This document shows, in pieces, positions 51,108 through 60,061 of a stretch of DNA of 64,000 nucleotides. Every line of letters starts with the position of its first letter. The first letter of the stretch is position 1. A program made the translations under genes and the position numbers. The DNA is from Pseudarthrobacter sp. NIBRBAC000502770 (GTDB taxonomy: Bacteria; Actinomycetota; Actinomycetes; Actinomycetales; Micrococcaceae). Location of the stretch: positions 1,426,001 through 1,490,000 of the forward strand of contig NZ_CP041198.1 of NCBI RefSeq assembly GCF_006517815.1. Reading direction: 5' to 3'. A model generated the notes under the pieces. The model was not told the DNA's origin. It did no database searches and saw only the letters and a program-made list of their open reading frames with translations.

Positions 51108-52904
51108 GTGCACGTCGTTGCCACAGCCGGACATGTCGATTCCGGTAAAAGCACCCTGGTCCGTGCCCTCACCGGCATGGAACCGGACCGCTGGGAGGAA
51201 GAACGCCGCCGCGGCTTGACCATCGACCTTGGCTACGCCTGGACCACGTTGCCCTCCGGGCAGGATGTTGCGTTCGTCGACGTACCCGGCCACGAACGGT
51301 TCCTCGGAAACATGCTGGCCGGCATTGGGCCGGCGCCGGTGGTCTGCTTCGTGGTGGCCGCGGACGAGGGCTGGCAGGCCCAGTCCAGCGACCACCGGGA
51401 CGCCGTTGCTGCGTTGGGCATCGACCACGGCGTCGTGGTGCTGAGCCGGGCAGACCGGGCCACGGGGCAGCAGGTTGCAGACGTGCTCTCGCGGACCCGC
51501 GCAGAGCTGGCCGGGACAGGGCTGCGGGATGCTCCCGCGGTGGTGGTGTCCGCCATCGACGGGACCGGGCTTCCGGAGTTACGGGCAACGCTCGACGACG
51601 TCCTGGCCCGGGTGCCTGCCCCGGTCACCACCGGGCGGGTCAGGTTGTGGGTGGACCGCTCGTTTACCATCACCGGTTCCGGAACCGTGGTGACCGGAAC
51701 CCTGGCGGCAGGAACGCTGGCCCAGGGCGACCGGCTGGAACTGCTCGGGCACACCGGTACCCGGACTGTGGTGGTCCGGGGCCTGCAAAGCCGTGACACC
51801 TCCTACCCTTCCGTGGAGCCGGTAAGCCGAGTGGCATTGAACCTGCGCGACGTTGCAGCGACGGACGTCCGGCGCGGAGACGCCCTGGTCTCCCCGGGCG
51901 CCTGGCCCACCACGGCCGTGGTGGGCATCCACCGCACCACCGGGGCGGCATACACGGACGTACCGGAACAACTCATGGTCCATGTCGGCACCGCATCCGT
52001 GCCGGCCCGGCTGCGTCCCTTCGGGGCGGACCACGCCCGGCTGGTCCTCGACCGGCACCTGCCCCTGGTCCTGGGGGACCGGCTGGTGCTGCGCGACCCC
52101 GGAAGCCGCACCGTGCTGGGCGGCGCACGCATCCTCGATGCCGACCCCCCGGTCCTGCGGCGGCGCGGTGACGGTGCCCACTGGGCCCAGCGCCTTGCGG
52201 GGATGGATCCCTCAGGTGATGTGCTGGGGGAAGTGGCGGCCCGCAGGGCCGTGCAGCCAGACCGCCTGCGCCGGCTCGGACTGCTGTCCGGGCATGACGC
52301 CGAGGCACCCGCCGGCGTGCAGGTCATCGAGGACTGGTGGGTGCACGCTCCCGTCTTTCAGTCCTGGCAGCACCAGCTGCGCGCCGCGGTCCAGGCGCTG
52401 CAGGAGCGGGACGCCCTGGCACCGGGCCTTTCCATGGGCGCCGCACGGGACCTTCTCAAGTTGCCCGACGAGAAGCTGCTTTCCCACGTCATCCTCGGGG
52501 CCGGCCTGGAACAGGACGGCGGCCACGTCCGGATTCCCGGGAGCCAGGGCAACCTTGGACACATCGAGCCGGCCATCGCCAGGCTGGAGGGCAGGCTCGG
52601 CGTGGACGCCTTCCGCGCCCCCGAAGCCGATGAGCTGGCGGCACTCGGCCTGGGTGCCCGCGAGCTCGCCGCGGCCGAGCGCACCGGACGCATACTGAGG
52701 CTGCGCGACGGGGTGGTGCTGCTGCCCACCGCACCGGCTCTGGCCATGCGCACCCTCGCCGGTTTGGAGCAGCCCTTCACCACGAGCCAGGCGCGCCAGG
52801 CCCTCGGCACGACACGCCGGATAGCCGTGCCGCTGCTGGAACACCTCGATGCCCGCGGCTGGACCAGGAGGCTCGACGCCGGGCACCGCACCGTAGTGCG
52901 CTGA
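51108..52904 (+). CDS. selB: selenocysteine-specific elongation factor
   Basis: GTPase that brings Sec-tRNA(Sec) to UGA codons with a SECIS; 598 residues from GTG 51108. G1 is AGHVDSGKSTLVRALTG, G3 DVPGHERFLGNM, and the base-specificity site is VLSRAD rather than the usual NKxD. Domains II-III follow (FTITGSGTVVTGTLAAG). The C-terminal third holds winged-helix repeats that bind the SECIS (LRAAVQALQERDALAPGL... and LRDGVVLLPTAPALAMRTLA). It closes the Sec operon. Confidence 0.96.
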   Translation: MHVVATAGHVDSGKSTLVRALTGMEPDRWEEERRRGLTIDLGYAWTTLPSGQDVAFVDVPGHERFLGNMLAGIGPAPVVCFVVAADEGWQAQSSDHRDAVAALGIDHGVVVLSRADRATGQQVADVLSRTRAELAGTGLRDAPAVVVSAIDGTGLPELRATLDDVLARVPAPVTTGRVRLWVDRSFTITGSGTVVTGTLAAGTLAQGDRLELLGHTGTRTVVVRGLQSRDTSYPSVEPVSRVALNLRDVAATDVRRGDALVSPGAWPTTAVVGIHRTTGAAYTDVPEQLMVHVGTASVPARLRPFGADHARLVLDRHLPLVLGDRLVLRDPGSRTVLGGARILDADPPVLRRRGDGAHWAQRLAGMDPSGDVLGEVAARRAVQPDRLRRLGLLSGHDAEAPAGVQVIEDWWVHAPVFQSWQHQLRAAVQALQERDALAPGLSMGAARDLLKLPDEKLLSHVILGAGLEQDGGHVRIPGSQGNLGHIEPAIARLEGRLGVDAFRAPEADELAALGLGARELAAAERTGRILRLRDGVVLLPTAPALAMRTLAGLEQPFTTSQARQALGTTRRIAVPLLEHLDARGWTRRLDAGHRTVVR

Positions 52905-52929
52905 CCCGCCGTCGGCCGGGAAAGCCGCC

Positions 52930-52949
52930 GGCCCCGGTTAGCCGGGGCC
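52930..52949. terminator. hairpin after selB
   Basis: GGCCCCGG (52930-52937) pairs with CCGGGGCC (52942-52949) around TTAG. It lies between convergent selB and the kinase gene whose stop is in the loop. Probably a bidirectional terminator; no clear T-run. Confidence 0.55.
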
Positions 52950-53453
52950 GCCGTCCCGGAGATGGCGCAGGATGTCGTCCACTACGCGCGCGAGCGGCGC
53001 GGAGGCGTCGATTGGGATGCCGCCCGGCGGGATTTCTTCCCGGGTTACGTGCAGGTGTTCGATCAGCTGCCGTTCCGCCGCCTGGCCGCCCCATTCGTCC
53101 GGCGGCCGCTGGTCAAGGCGCCGACGCAGCGTTTCAACATCCGTCTCCAGGACGAAGACGGCATCGAACAGGTCGATGAAGGAGGCCAGGTTCCTGGACC
53201 CGCCGCAGAAGAATGTCGCTGGTTCCCGCTGGTCTGCGGCCAGCTCCCGGACGTCGGCCACCCGCCAGAGGTGATGGCTGTGCACTGCGGTTCCGGTGAT
53301 CCCCGCAACCGGTTCGCCGGTTTCCGGATCACCTTGGTAGGCGAGGTCACGGTCTCCGTTGATGGCCTGGTAGCCGCGCCGCCGCAGTTCATGGCATACA
53401 GCGGTCTTACCTGTACCGGAACCGCCCTCGACAAGGTAATTCTTCCTGCCCAT
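52938..53453 (-). CDS. P-loop nucleotide kinase-like protein
   Basis: 171-residue ATP-binding protein from ATG 53453, MGRKNYLVEGGSGTGKTAV, with the Walker A GGSGTGKT at once after the start. It has a DRDLAYQGD segment, a Walker B-like LFDAVFVLETD and a lid with RRRLDQRPPDEWG. It resembles small AAA/shikimate-kinase-like proteins that phosphorylate an unknown small molecule. No operon partner is present; upstream in-frame extension has no family features. Confidence 0.85.
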   Translation of the reverse strand: MGRKNYLVEGGSGTGKTAVCHELRRRGYQAINGDRDLAYQGDPETGEPVAGITGTAVHSHHLWRVADVRELAADQREPATFFCGGSRNLASFIDLFDAVFVLETDVETLRRRLDQRPPDEWGGQAAERQLIEHLHVTREEIPPGGIPIDASAPLARVVDDILRHLRDGGPG

Positions 53454-53501
53454 GCCTGATGGTACCGACGAACGGCAGGGGTGTGATGGTTTGATTGGTC
53501 G

Positions 53502-54254
53502 GTGCTTCGTGTAAAACGCTTTGTGGTCTTCAGCCTTTTCGTGCTCTGTGCCAGTGCAGCGTTCTCTTTCTGGGTGATGGGCCAGGCAGGCGCCGGGGAC
53601 ATCGCCGCCACGCCGGCGCCGCCCCTCGCCGCGGCCAGGCTCCAGGCCGCGCCTGACGGGATCGCCACCGCCGTCAACGTCACACCGGTCCCCGAATCCA
53701 CGTGGCTTGGCCACGCCGCCGCAGCAACCGGCATTCCCGTGCGCGCGCTGCGCGCCTACGTCAGTGCCGTTGTCACCGCCAACCAAGCTGCTCCCGCGTG
53801 TGGAATCGGCTGGAACACTTTGGCCGCCGTCGGCTTCGTCGAATCAGCCCACGGAACCTACGGCGGCGGCAGCCTGAGTTCCGCCGGCCAGGCCAGCGGC
53901 CCGATCGTGGGCCCGAGCCTCAACGGTGCAGGGTTCGCCGCCATTCCTGACACCGACGGCGGAGCCTTGGACGGTGACGCGCAATGGGACCACGCGGTGG
54001 GCCCGATGCAGTTCATCCCCTCCACGTGGCGGATCGCCGGGATGGACGGGAACGGGGATGGGGCAGCGGACCCGTTCAACATTGACGATGCAGCCTTAAG
54101 CGCGGCCACATATCTGTGCGGCCACGGCGGTGACCTCACCACTGCCCGGGGCTGGGCGGATGCAGTGCACGCCTACAACCAGTCCGACGCCTACCTCCGC
54201 CAGGTGCGCTCCCAGGCCACCGCCTACGCAGCGGCAACGGACACGGTCCAATGA
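53502..54254 (+). CDS. secreted lytic-transglycosylase-like protein
   Basis: Exported cell-wall hydrolase of the SLT/MltB-like type, 250 residues from GTG 53502. The signal sequence is RFVVFSLFVLCASAAFSFWV. The catalytic Glu is in LAAVGFVESAHGTYGG, and the family block GPMQFIPSTWRIAGMDGNGDGAADPFNIDDAALSAATYLC is complete with a Ca-binding-like DGNGDG. It should cleave peptidoglycan glycan strands. A convergent hairpin follows at 54254-54292. Confidence 0.9.
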   Translation: MLRVKRFVVFSLFVLCASAAFSFWVMGQAGAGDIAATPAPPLAAARLQAAPDGIATAVNVTPVPESTWLGHAAAATGIPVRALRAYVSAVVTANQAAPACGIGWNTLAAVGFVESAHGTYGGGSLSSAGQASGPIVGPSLNGAGFAAIPDTDGGALDGDAQWDHAVGPMQFIPSTWRIAGMDGNGDGAADPFNIDDAALSAATYLCGHGGDLTTARGWADAVHAYNQSDAYLRQVRSQATAYAAATDTVQ

Positions 54255-54292
54255 CGGGCAGGCGAAGCAGCGGGCCCCGGCGTCCTGCCCGT
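54254..54292. terminator. bidirectional terminator hairpin
   Basis: ACGGGCAGG (54254-54262) pairs with CCTGCCCGT (54284-54292), a 9-bp stem between the convergent transglycosylase-like and P450 genes. Confidence 0.6.
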
Positions 54293-55200
54293 CAGTCGCG
54301 CTGCCAGGTGACCGGAAGCTCCTTCAACCCGTAAACGATGCTGCTTTCCATGCGCTCCAGTTCCGCTCCGGGAGCCAGGGAGAGGCCCGGCAGACGGGTC
54401 AGCAGCGCCTCCAGGGCGATCCTGGCCTCAAGCCGTGCCAGCGGGGCACCCAGGCAAAAGTGGATGCCATGGCCGAAGGCCAGGTGCCGGTTGGGGCTGC
54501 GGTCGATGTCGAACTCAGCGGCCGCCGGGAACTGCTGCCCGTCGCGGTTGGCCGAGCCGATCCACGCCACTATCGGAGCGCCGGCGGGAACCCTTTGGCC
54601 GCTGAGGACAGTTTCCGCGACCGCCACCCGGTACATGGACTGGACCGGTGACCGAAAGCGGAGGACTTCTTCGAGCGCCTGGGGGAGCAGGCCCGGTTCC
54701 TCAAGGAGCCGGCCAAGCGTGCCGGGTGACTCGGCCAGGCACAAAACGGCGTTGCCAATCAGGTTGGTGGTGGTCTCATTGCCTGCAACCAGAAGTAGGC
54801 TGCAGAAACCGAGCAGTTCCGGCACCGTCAGCCGTTGCCCGCCGATCTCCGCGGACAGCAGGCTGCTGATAAGGTCCGTGCCGGGCCTGCTCCGGCGCCG
54901 GTCGATCAGGGCGAGGAAGTATTCCACCATTTCTGACGTGGTGGTGTCCTGGGTTTCGCCCGCGGGAGCGGTCCGCGTTTGGCTGACGATGACATCAGAC
55001 CAGTGCTTGAAGCGCTCCCGGTCCTCCGCGGGAATGCCCAACAGCTCCGAAATCACGATGACCGGCAACGGATAGGCCAGGTCCCTGATCAGGTCCGCGC
55101 TTCCGCCGGCAGCGATCCCGTCGAGGAGCTCGTTGGTGAGTCCGGCGATGCGGGGAGCCAGACCGGAGATTTTTGATCCTAGCCCTGGCGGGCCCCGGCG
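54292..55200 (-). pseudogene. cytochrome P450, 5'-truncated
   Basis: The C-terminal two thirds of a bacterial P450: I-helix LLVAGNETTTNLIGNAV, ExxR in LEEVLRF, and haem loop FGHGIHFCLGAPLARLEARIAL with the Cys ligand, ending at 54292. Upstream the frame continues with good P450 sequence (KISGLAPRIAGLTNELLDGI, DLIRDLAYPLP) to a double stop at 55201-55206 with no start codon before ATG 55068, so about 110 N-terminal residues are absent. Bacterial P450s are about 400 residues. Probably non-functional. Confidence 0.82.
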
Positions 55201-55268
55201 TCATCAGGTCCGGGCCGCTGGCTGCGCGTCCCGCACGTATGGCCGGGGGATGGGGTAAGTTCGGCCCT

Positions 55269-55547
55269 ATGGAATGCGTAGTGATCTACAGCGTGCGCGA
55301 GGGTGTGGACAGGGCGACGGTCATGTCCGTCTATCCCCGGCACAAGGCCTTCTACGAGGCTTTCCGGGCCGACGGCGGAGGGCTGACTGCCCTGGGCCCT
55401 TTCCAGTCTCCCGAAGCCGGCCTGAGCTCAATGGGCATCTTCACTTCGCGCAGTGAAGCTGAACGGTTCATCGCCGGAGACCCCTTCGTAACCGAGGGGC
55501 TCGCAGACCCCAAGCTGCTCGAATGGAATGCCGTGCACCTCGCCTGA
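55269..55547 (+). CDS. YciI-like protein
   Basis: 92-residue protein from ATG 55269, MECVVIYSVREGVDRATVMS, with the YCII/dimeric ferredoxin-like fold: a His in PRHKAFYEAF and DPFVTEGLADPKLLEWNAV at the end. The catalytic function is unknown. It precedes the aldo/keto reductase by 58 bases and may be co-transcribed. Confidence 0.82.
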   Translation: MECVVIYSVREGVDRATVMSVYPRHKAFYEAFRADGGGLTALGPFQSPEAGLSSMGIFTSRSEAERFIAGDPFVTEGLADPKLLEWNAVHLA

Positions 55548-55605
55548 GGGACGCAGCCGCACGCAACTTTCCCATCAACAGGACCACTGAACGCGAGGAC
55601 TCACC

Positions 55606-56637
55606 ATGCAGCACCGGACCCTGGGCCACAGCGGCGCCGTCGTCACCAGCTTCGCGCTGGGCACCATGACGTTCGGCGCGGAGGCGACCGAAGAAACCTC
55701 CCACGACATCCTGGACAGCTACTTCGACGCGGGCGGCAACTTCATCGATACCGCCGACGTCTACAGCTCGGGAGTGTCCGAAGAGATCATCGGACGCTGG
55801 CTGGCCAGGCGGGCGGGCCTGAGGGACCGGGCGGTGATCGCCACCAAAGGGCGTTTCCCCATGGGAACGGCACCGAACGACGTCGGAACATCGCGCCGGC
55901 ACTTGACCCGCGCACTCGATGATTCCCTCCGCCGCCTGGGAGTGGAACAGATCGACCTGTACCAGATGCACGCGTGGGACCCCATCACCCCCCTGGAGGA
56001 GACCCTGCGGTTCCTGGACGACGCCGTAGGCCGCGGGAAAATCGCGTACTACGGGTTTTCGAATTTCCTGGGCTGGCAGCTCACCAAGGCGGTCCATGTT
56101 GCACGCAGCCAGGGCTGGAACCCGCCCGTCAGCCTGCAGCCCCAATACAGCCTCCTGGTCCGGGACATCGAACATGAGATCGTACCGGCCGCGCTTGACG
56201 CAGGAATCGGCCTGTTGCCGTGGTCGCCGCTGGGCGGAGGATGGTTGTCCGGCAAGTACCGCCGCGACCAGCGGCCTTCCGGGGCAACCCGCCTGGGGGA
56301 GAATCCCGAACGCGGCATGGAAGCCTGGAAGGCACGCAATGACAACCCGCGTACGTGGGCAGTCATCGACGCCGTCGAAGATATCGCTGCCCACCACAAT
56401 GTGAGCCCGGCCCAGGTGGCACTGGCCTGGCTGGCACACCGGCCCGCCGTGACGTCCGTAATCCTGGGTGCCCGCTCCACGGAGCAGCTTGCCGACAACC
56501 TGGCGGCCGCCCAGCTGCAGCTCAGCGCCGAAGAGGTCACCCGTCTCACCCTGGCCAGCCAGCCCGACGTGGGGGTCTATCCCTACGGGCCCATGGCCCA
56601 GGAACAGCGCAGCCGCAAAATGGAGGGCGGACGGTAG
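55606..56637 (+). CDS. aldo/keto reductase
   Basis: 343-residue NADPH-dependent reductase. The tetrad can be read: Asp and Tyr in FIDTADVYSSG, Lys in VIATKGRFP, His in DLYQMHAWDP. The phosphate-binding end is SVILGARSTEQL. It belongs to a different branch from the aldo/keto reductase at 3633-4631. Substrate unknown. Confidence 0.93.
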   Translation: MQHRTLGHSGAVVTSFALGTMTFGAEATEETSHDILDSYFDAGGNFIDTADVYSSGVSEEIIGRWLARRAGLRDRAVIATKGRFPMGTAPNDVGTSRRHLTRALDDSLRRLGVEQIDLYQMHAWDPITPLEETLRFLDDAVGRGKIAYYGFSNFLGWQLTKAVHVARSQGWNPPVSLQPQYSLLVRDIEHEIVPAALDAGIGLLPWSPLGGGWLSGKYRRDQRPSGATRLGENPERGMEAWKARNDNPRTWAVIDAVEDIAAHHNVSPAQVALAWLAHRPAVTSVILGARSTEQLADNLAAAQLQLSAEEVTRLTLASQPDVGVYPYGPMAQEQRSRKMEGGR

Positions 56638-56669
56638 CGCCCCACCGGCGGGTAATCGGGGGCCAGCCC

Positions 56670-56912
56670 TTACCGGGTGTGCTTGAGCACGTCCGGCAGC
56701 TCCTCCACGTATACCGTTTGCGGCGGGTCGAAGTAGATCACCAGCACTTCAGCGCCCACCGGGAAGTCACTGGTCTTGTCGAACGGATGGGCGTGGAATG
56801 CCATGGTGCCGCCAAGGTAGGGCAGCATGACTTCGCCGATGGTGCCCGGGCCGATGCGGCCGGTGACCCGCCCGATCTTGCCGGTCAGGCTCCTGTCGAC
56901 CTCCTTGCGCAT
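56670..56912 (-). CDS. NfeD-like OB-fold protein
   Basis: 80 residues from ATG 56912 (AGGGATACC upstream), MRKEVDRSLTGKIGRVTGRIG then GTIGEVMLPYLGG, VGAEVLVIYFDPPQTVYVEEL. The small beta-barrel resembles the soluble OB domain of NfeD proteins, which pair with flotillins. It starts 7 bases after the flotillin stop, so the two are one operon and probably work together in membrane microdomain organisation. Confidence 0.75.
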   Translation of the reverse strand: MRKEVDRSLTGKIGRVTGRIGPGTIGEVMLPYLGGTMAFHAHPFDKTSDFPVGAEVLVIYFDPPQTVYVEELPDVLKHTR

Positions 56913-56919
56913 GGTATCC

Positions 56920-58353
56920 CTATGCCCCGGAAGCGGTGGGTGGCTGCTTGGCACCCTTGCCGTTCTTCAGCGCGGACCGGAGGGCGGGCAGGTAGTCGCC
57001 TGCCTGCGCCAGGATCCCGCCAAGCATCTTGTTGACGCCCTCGCCGCCGTTCAGGACGGTCATCTGCCCGACGTGCGAGAAGGGCTCAGCGGCGGCGGCA
57101 ATGATGGCGGGCATGTTTTCGGCGAGCTGCTGTGAGATGACCGCGTCCTGGTTGGTGGCGAGGGCCTCGGCCCGCGCCTTGATGCCGTCTGCCTCGGCCA
57201 GGGCCTTCGCTTTGATCGCCGAGGCGGCTGCGTCGCCCTTGGCCTTGGTGGCGGCCGCTTCGGCCTCACCCGTAACCTTGGTGGCTCCGGCTGCCGCTGC
57301 CGCGGCCGTGGCGTTTGCCTGTGCGGTCACTTCGGTCCGGCGCGCGTTGGCCTGGGCCTCAAGCTCGGTGCGGCGCGCCAGTGCCTCGGCGGCACTGATG
57401 TCCGCAGCTTTCTGGCCCTCTGCGTCCGTGCGCTTGGCGTAGGCCTTCGCGTCGGCAGGTTTCCTGATGGTTGTCTGCAGTTTCTGCTCTTCCCGGTCTG
57501 CTTCCAGCTTGGCCACCTCTGTTTCCTGCACCACCACCTGCTGCCGTGCTGTGGCCTCGGCCAGCGGCCCGGCCTGGGCGGCATTGGCCCGGGCCCGTTC
57601 GGCGTTGGCCTGTGCCACCGACTGCCGGATCGCCGAGACACTCTGCGCATCCGCAATCAGGGCGGCTGCCTCCGCTTCCTTTTCCGCTGCTTCCCGGTTG
57701 CGCGTTGCCTCGGCGATCCGGGCCTCCATCTTCACCTGGGCGATATGCGGCTTCGCAATGTTCTGGATGTAGCCGGTGGGATCCTGCAGGTCCTTGATCT
57801 GCAGCGAGTCCACCACCAGTCCCAGCTTCTCCATCTCCACACCGCTGGCGCTGCGGACCTGTGAGGCGAGTTTGTCCCGTTCGCGGATGATCTCCTCCAC
57901 GGTCATGCTGCCAATGATGGAGCGCAAGTGGCCCTCGAAGACGTTGTAGACCTGGCTTTCCATTTTTGGCTGCTGGCCCAGGAAACGTCGGGCGGCATTG
58001 GCGATAAAGGGCGGCGCGTCCCCGATCTTGTATATAACCACGCCTTCGACAATGACCTGGATTCCCTGCGAGGTGACACAGGAGACTTTAAGCTCGGTTT
58101 CATTCAATGTCAGCGAGAGCGGCCGTACCGTCTGCAGTCCGGGAAGGACCAGGGCACCTTTGCCCGTGACAATCTTGAAATCCATTCCCTCCCTGGTTTC
58201 CAGGGTTCCGCGGGTCAGCCCGGAAATGATCAGGGCCTCATTTGGTTCAGCCACTTTCCACATCAGTTTGGTGGCGACCCAGACAAACCCAACGGCAAAG
58301 AGCACTCCCAGAATAATGGCGAGCAGCGGAAAGAACGCTGTAAAGTCCGGCAT
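56920..58353 (-). CDS. floT: flotillin/SPFH-domain protein
   Basis: 477-residue membrane scaffold. One N-terminal helix (FFPLLAIILGVLFAVGFVWV) is followed by the SPFH/PHB domain (NEALIISGLTRGTLETREGMDFKIVTGKGALVLPGLQTVRPLSLTLNET in part) and a long Ala/Glu/Lys-rich coiled coil (about residues 200-400, with repeats of AEAAA and ARRTE). Flotillins gather in membrane microdomains. The downstream NfeD-like gene is its usual partner. Confidence 0.93.
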   Translation of the reverse strand: MPDFTAFFPLLAIILGVLFAVGFVWVATKLMWKVAEPNEALIISGLTRGTLETREGMDFKIVTGKGALVLPGLQTVRPLSLTLNETELKVSCVTSQGIQVIVEGVVIYKIGDAPPFIANAARRFLGQQPKMESQVYNVFEGHLRSIIGSMTVEEIIRERDKLASQVRSASGVEMEKLGLVVDSLQIKDLQDPTGYIQNIAKPHIAQVKMEARIAEATRNREAAEKEAEAAALIADAQSVSAIRQSVAQANAERARANAAQAGPLAEATARQQVVVQETEVAKLEADREEQKLQTTIRKPADAKAYAKRTDAEGQKAADISAAEALARRTELEAQANARRTEVTAQANATAAAAAAGATKVTGEAEAAATKAKGDAAASAIKAKALAEADGIKARAEALATNQDAVISQQLAENMPAIIAAAAEPFSHVGQMTVLNGGEGVNKMLGGILAQAGDYLPALRSALKNGKGAKQPPTASGA

Positions 58354-58732
58354 AACCAGATCCTTTCAATGCCGCGCAACGGCATCACGGTAAAACCCCA
58401 ATAAACACAGCCGCCCATTTATCCGGCTACATAAAACTGCCGTCAATTCCGGTGCTTCCGGCCAGCTGTTGTAGACAGTCTGGTTCGGCCCCGGGCAAGA
58501 GTCCATAGCCGTGACGATATTTGCCTGCAGCAACAATAAAAGACGGGCGACGGCGGCACGCACAGTTCCCGGACAGGGTCGTGCGGCGTGGGAAACCGTT
58601 GACATGGGCAACCAGTGCTCGCACGATGGAAATGGAACCGCAATGCGGGTCCAGCGCCAGGCATTGACAATTTCTCCTTTTGTTCTTGCCATGAGGCCGG
58701 GCGCTCTACTGCATCTGACCAACGGAGTGATG

Positions 58733-60055
58733 ATGAGTATTCAAGGAGTGACCCGGGAGCAGGCCGTACGCCGCGCCACGGTGGCGAGCGTGGTGGGTAC
58801 CACCATCGAGTGGTACGACTTCTTCCTGTATGGGACGGCCGCCGCCCTGGTGTTTCCCCAGTTGTTCTTCCCGGGCCAGGTTGCCTTCGCCGGCGTGCTG
58901 GCGGCTTTCGGTACCCAGTTTGTCGGCTTTGTTGCCAGGCCAATCGGCGCGGCGGTCTTCGGCCATTTCGGCGACCGGATTGGACGCAAGACGACACTTA
59001 TGGCCACGCTCTTCCTGATGGCCTTCGGCACGGTCCTGATCGGCTGCCTGCCCACGTACCAAAGCATCGGCGTTGCCGCGCCGGTCCTCCTGGTCCTGCT
59101 CCGGATCATCCAGGGAATCGGCGTGGGAGGCGAGTGGGGCGGTTCTGTCCTGCTGAGCATGGAATGGGGCGACCAGAACCGCCGTGGTCTGTCCGCCTCC
59201 TGGCCCCAGATCGGGGTGCCGCTGGGGCTTGTCCTGTCCACCGGCGTCGTCAGGATCACCACGGCCGCAACGGGAACTGAAGGGTTTGCTGCCTACGGCT
59301 GGCGGATCCCGTTCATCCTGAGCATCATCCTGATCGGTGTGGGCCTGTTCGTCCGGCTGCGCGTCATCGAAAGCCCGGAGTTCGACGAAGTCCGCAAGTC
59401 CAACAAGGTGGTGCGGGCCCCGATCATCGAGGTGATCCGCCGGCAGCCCAAGGAGATCCTCCTTTCCGCCCTGGTGCGCACCTCGGAGCAGGCGCCCTTC
59501 TACCTCTTCATCACCTTCGTGATCACCTACGCCACCAAGCAGTTGAAGCTGGACAGCAACTCGATCCTTGATGACACGCTGATCGCGGCGGCGCTGGGGC
59601 TGGTCAGTGTTCCGCTGTTCGGGCGCCTGTCCGACCGCTTCGGGCGGCGGCGGGTGTACGGAACCGGGATTGTGCTTACCGCGCTGTTCGCATTCCCCTA
59701 CTTTGGGCTGCTGAACACGCGGGACTCCCTGTGGGTTGGCGTTGCCGTGGTGGTCAGCCTGATCCTGCACGACATCCAGTACGGACCGCAGGCCGCCCTG
59801 ATCGCCGAAAGTTTCGACACCGACATCCGCTACACGGGCGCCGGCCTGGGCTACCAGCTGGCCAGCGTGATTGCCGGAGGTCCCGCACCCCTCATCGCTG
59901 CCGCCCTGCTGGCGAGCTATGGCAATTCGACGTCGATTTCGCTGTACATCATCCTTTGCTGCGTGATTGCCATGCTTGCCCTGATCTTCCTGCCCAGGGC
60001 CAAGGGGGCGCTGGCCAAGGACGCCGCTGCCGCCGCAATGCCCAGAAACCTGTAG
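58733..60055 (+). CDS. MFS transporter, metabolite:H+ symporter (MHS) family
   Basis: 440 residues from ATG 58733 (CGGAG upstream; an ATG one codon earlier is too close). MHS motifs: TTIEWYDFFLYGTAAALVFP in helix 1, HFGDRIGRKTTL in loop 2-3, GVGGEWGGSVLLSMEWG in helix 4. MHS members carry shikimate, proline/betaine or dicarboxylates. Downstream genes code for a flavin reductase and an enoyl-CoA hydratase, suggesting uptake of an organic acid. Confidence 0.92.
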   Translation: MSIQGVTREQAVRRATVASVVGTTIEWYDFFLYGTAAALVFPQLFFPGQVAFAGVLAAFGTQFVGFVARPIGAAVFGHFGDRIGRKTTLMATLFLMAFGTVLIGCLPTYQSIGVAAPVLLVLLRIIQGIGVGGEWGGSVLLSMEWGDQNRRGLSASWPQIGVPLGLVLSTGVVRITTAATGTEGFAAYGWRIPFILSIILIGVGLFVRLRVIESPEFDEVRKSNKVVRAPIIEVIRRQPKEILLSALVRTSEQAPFYLFITFVITYATKQLKLDSNSILDDTLIAAALGLVSVPLFGRLSDRFGRRRVYGTGIVLTALFAFPYFGLLNTRDSLWVGVAVVVSLILHDIQYGPQAALIAESFDTDIRYTGAGLGYQLASVIAGGPAPLIAAALLASYGNSTSISLYIILCCVIAMLALIFLPRAKGALAKDAAAAAMPRNL

Positions 60056-60061
60056 GGCCGG

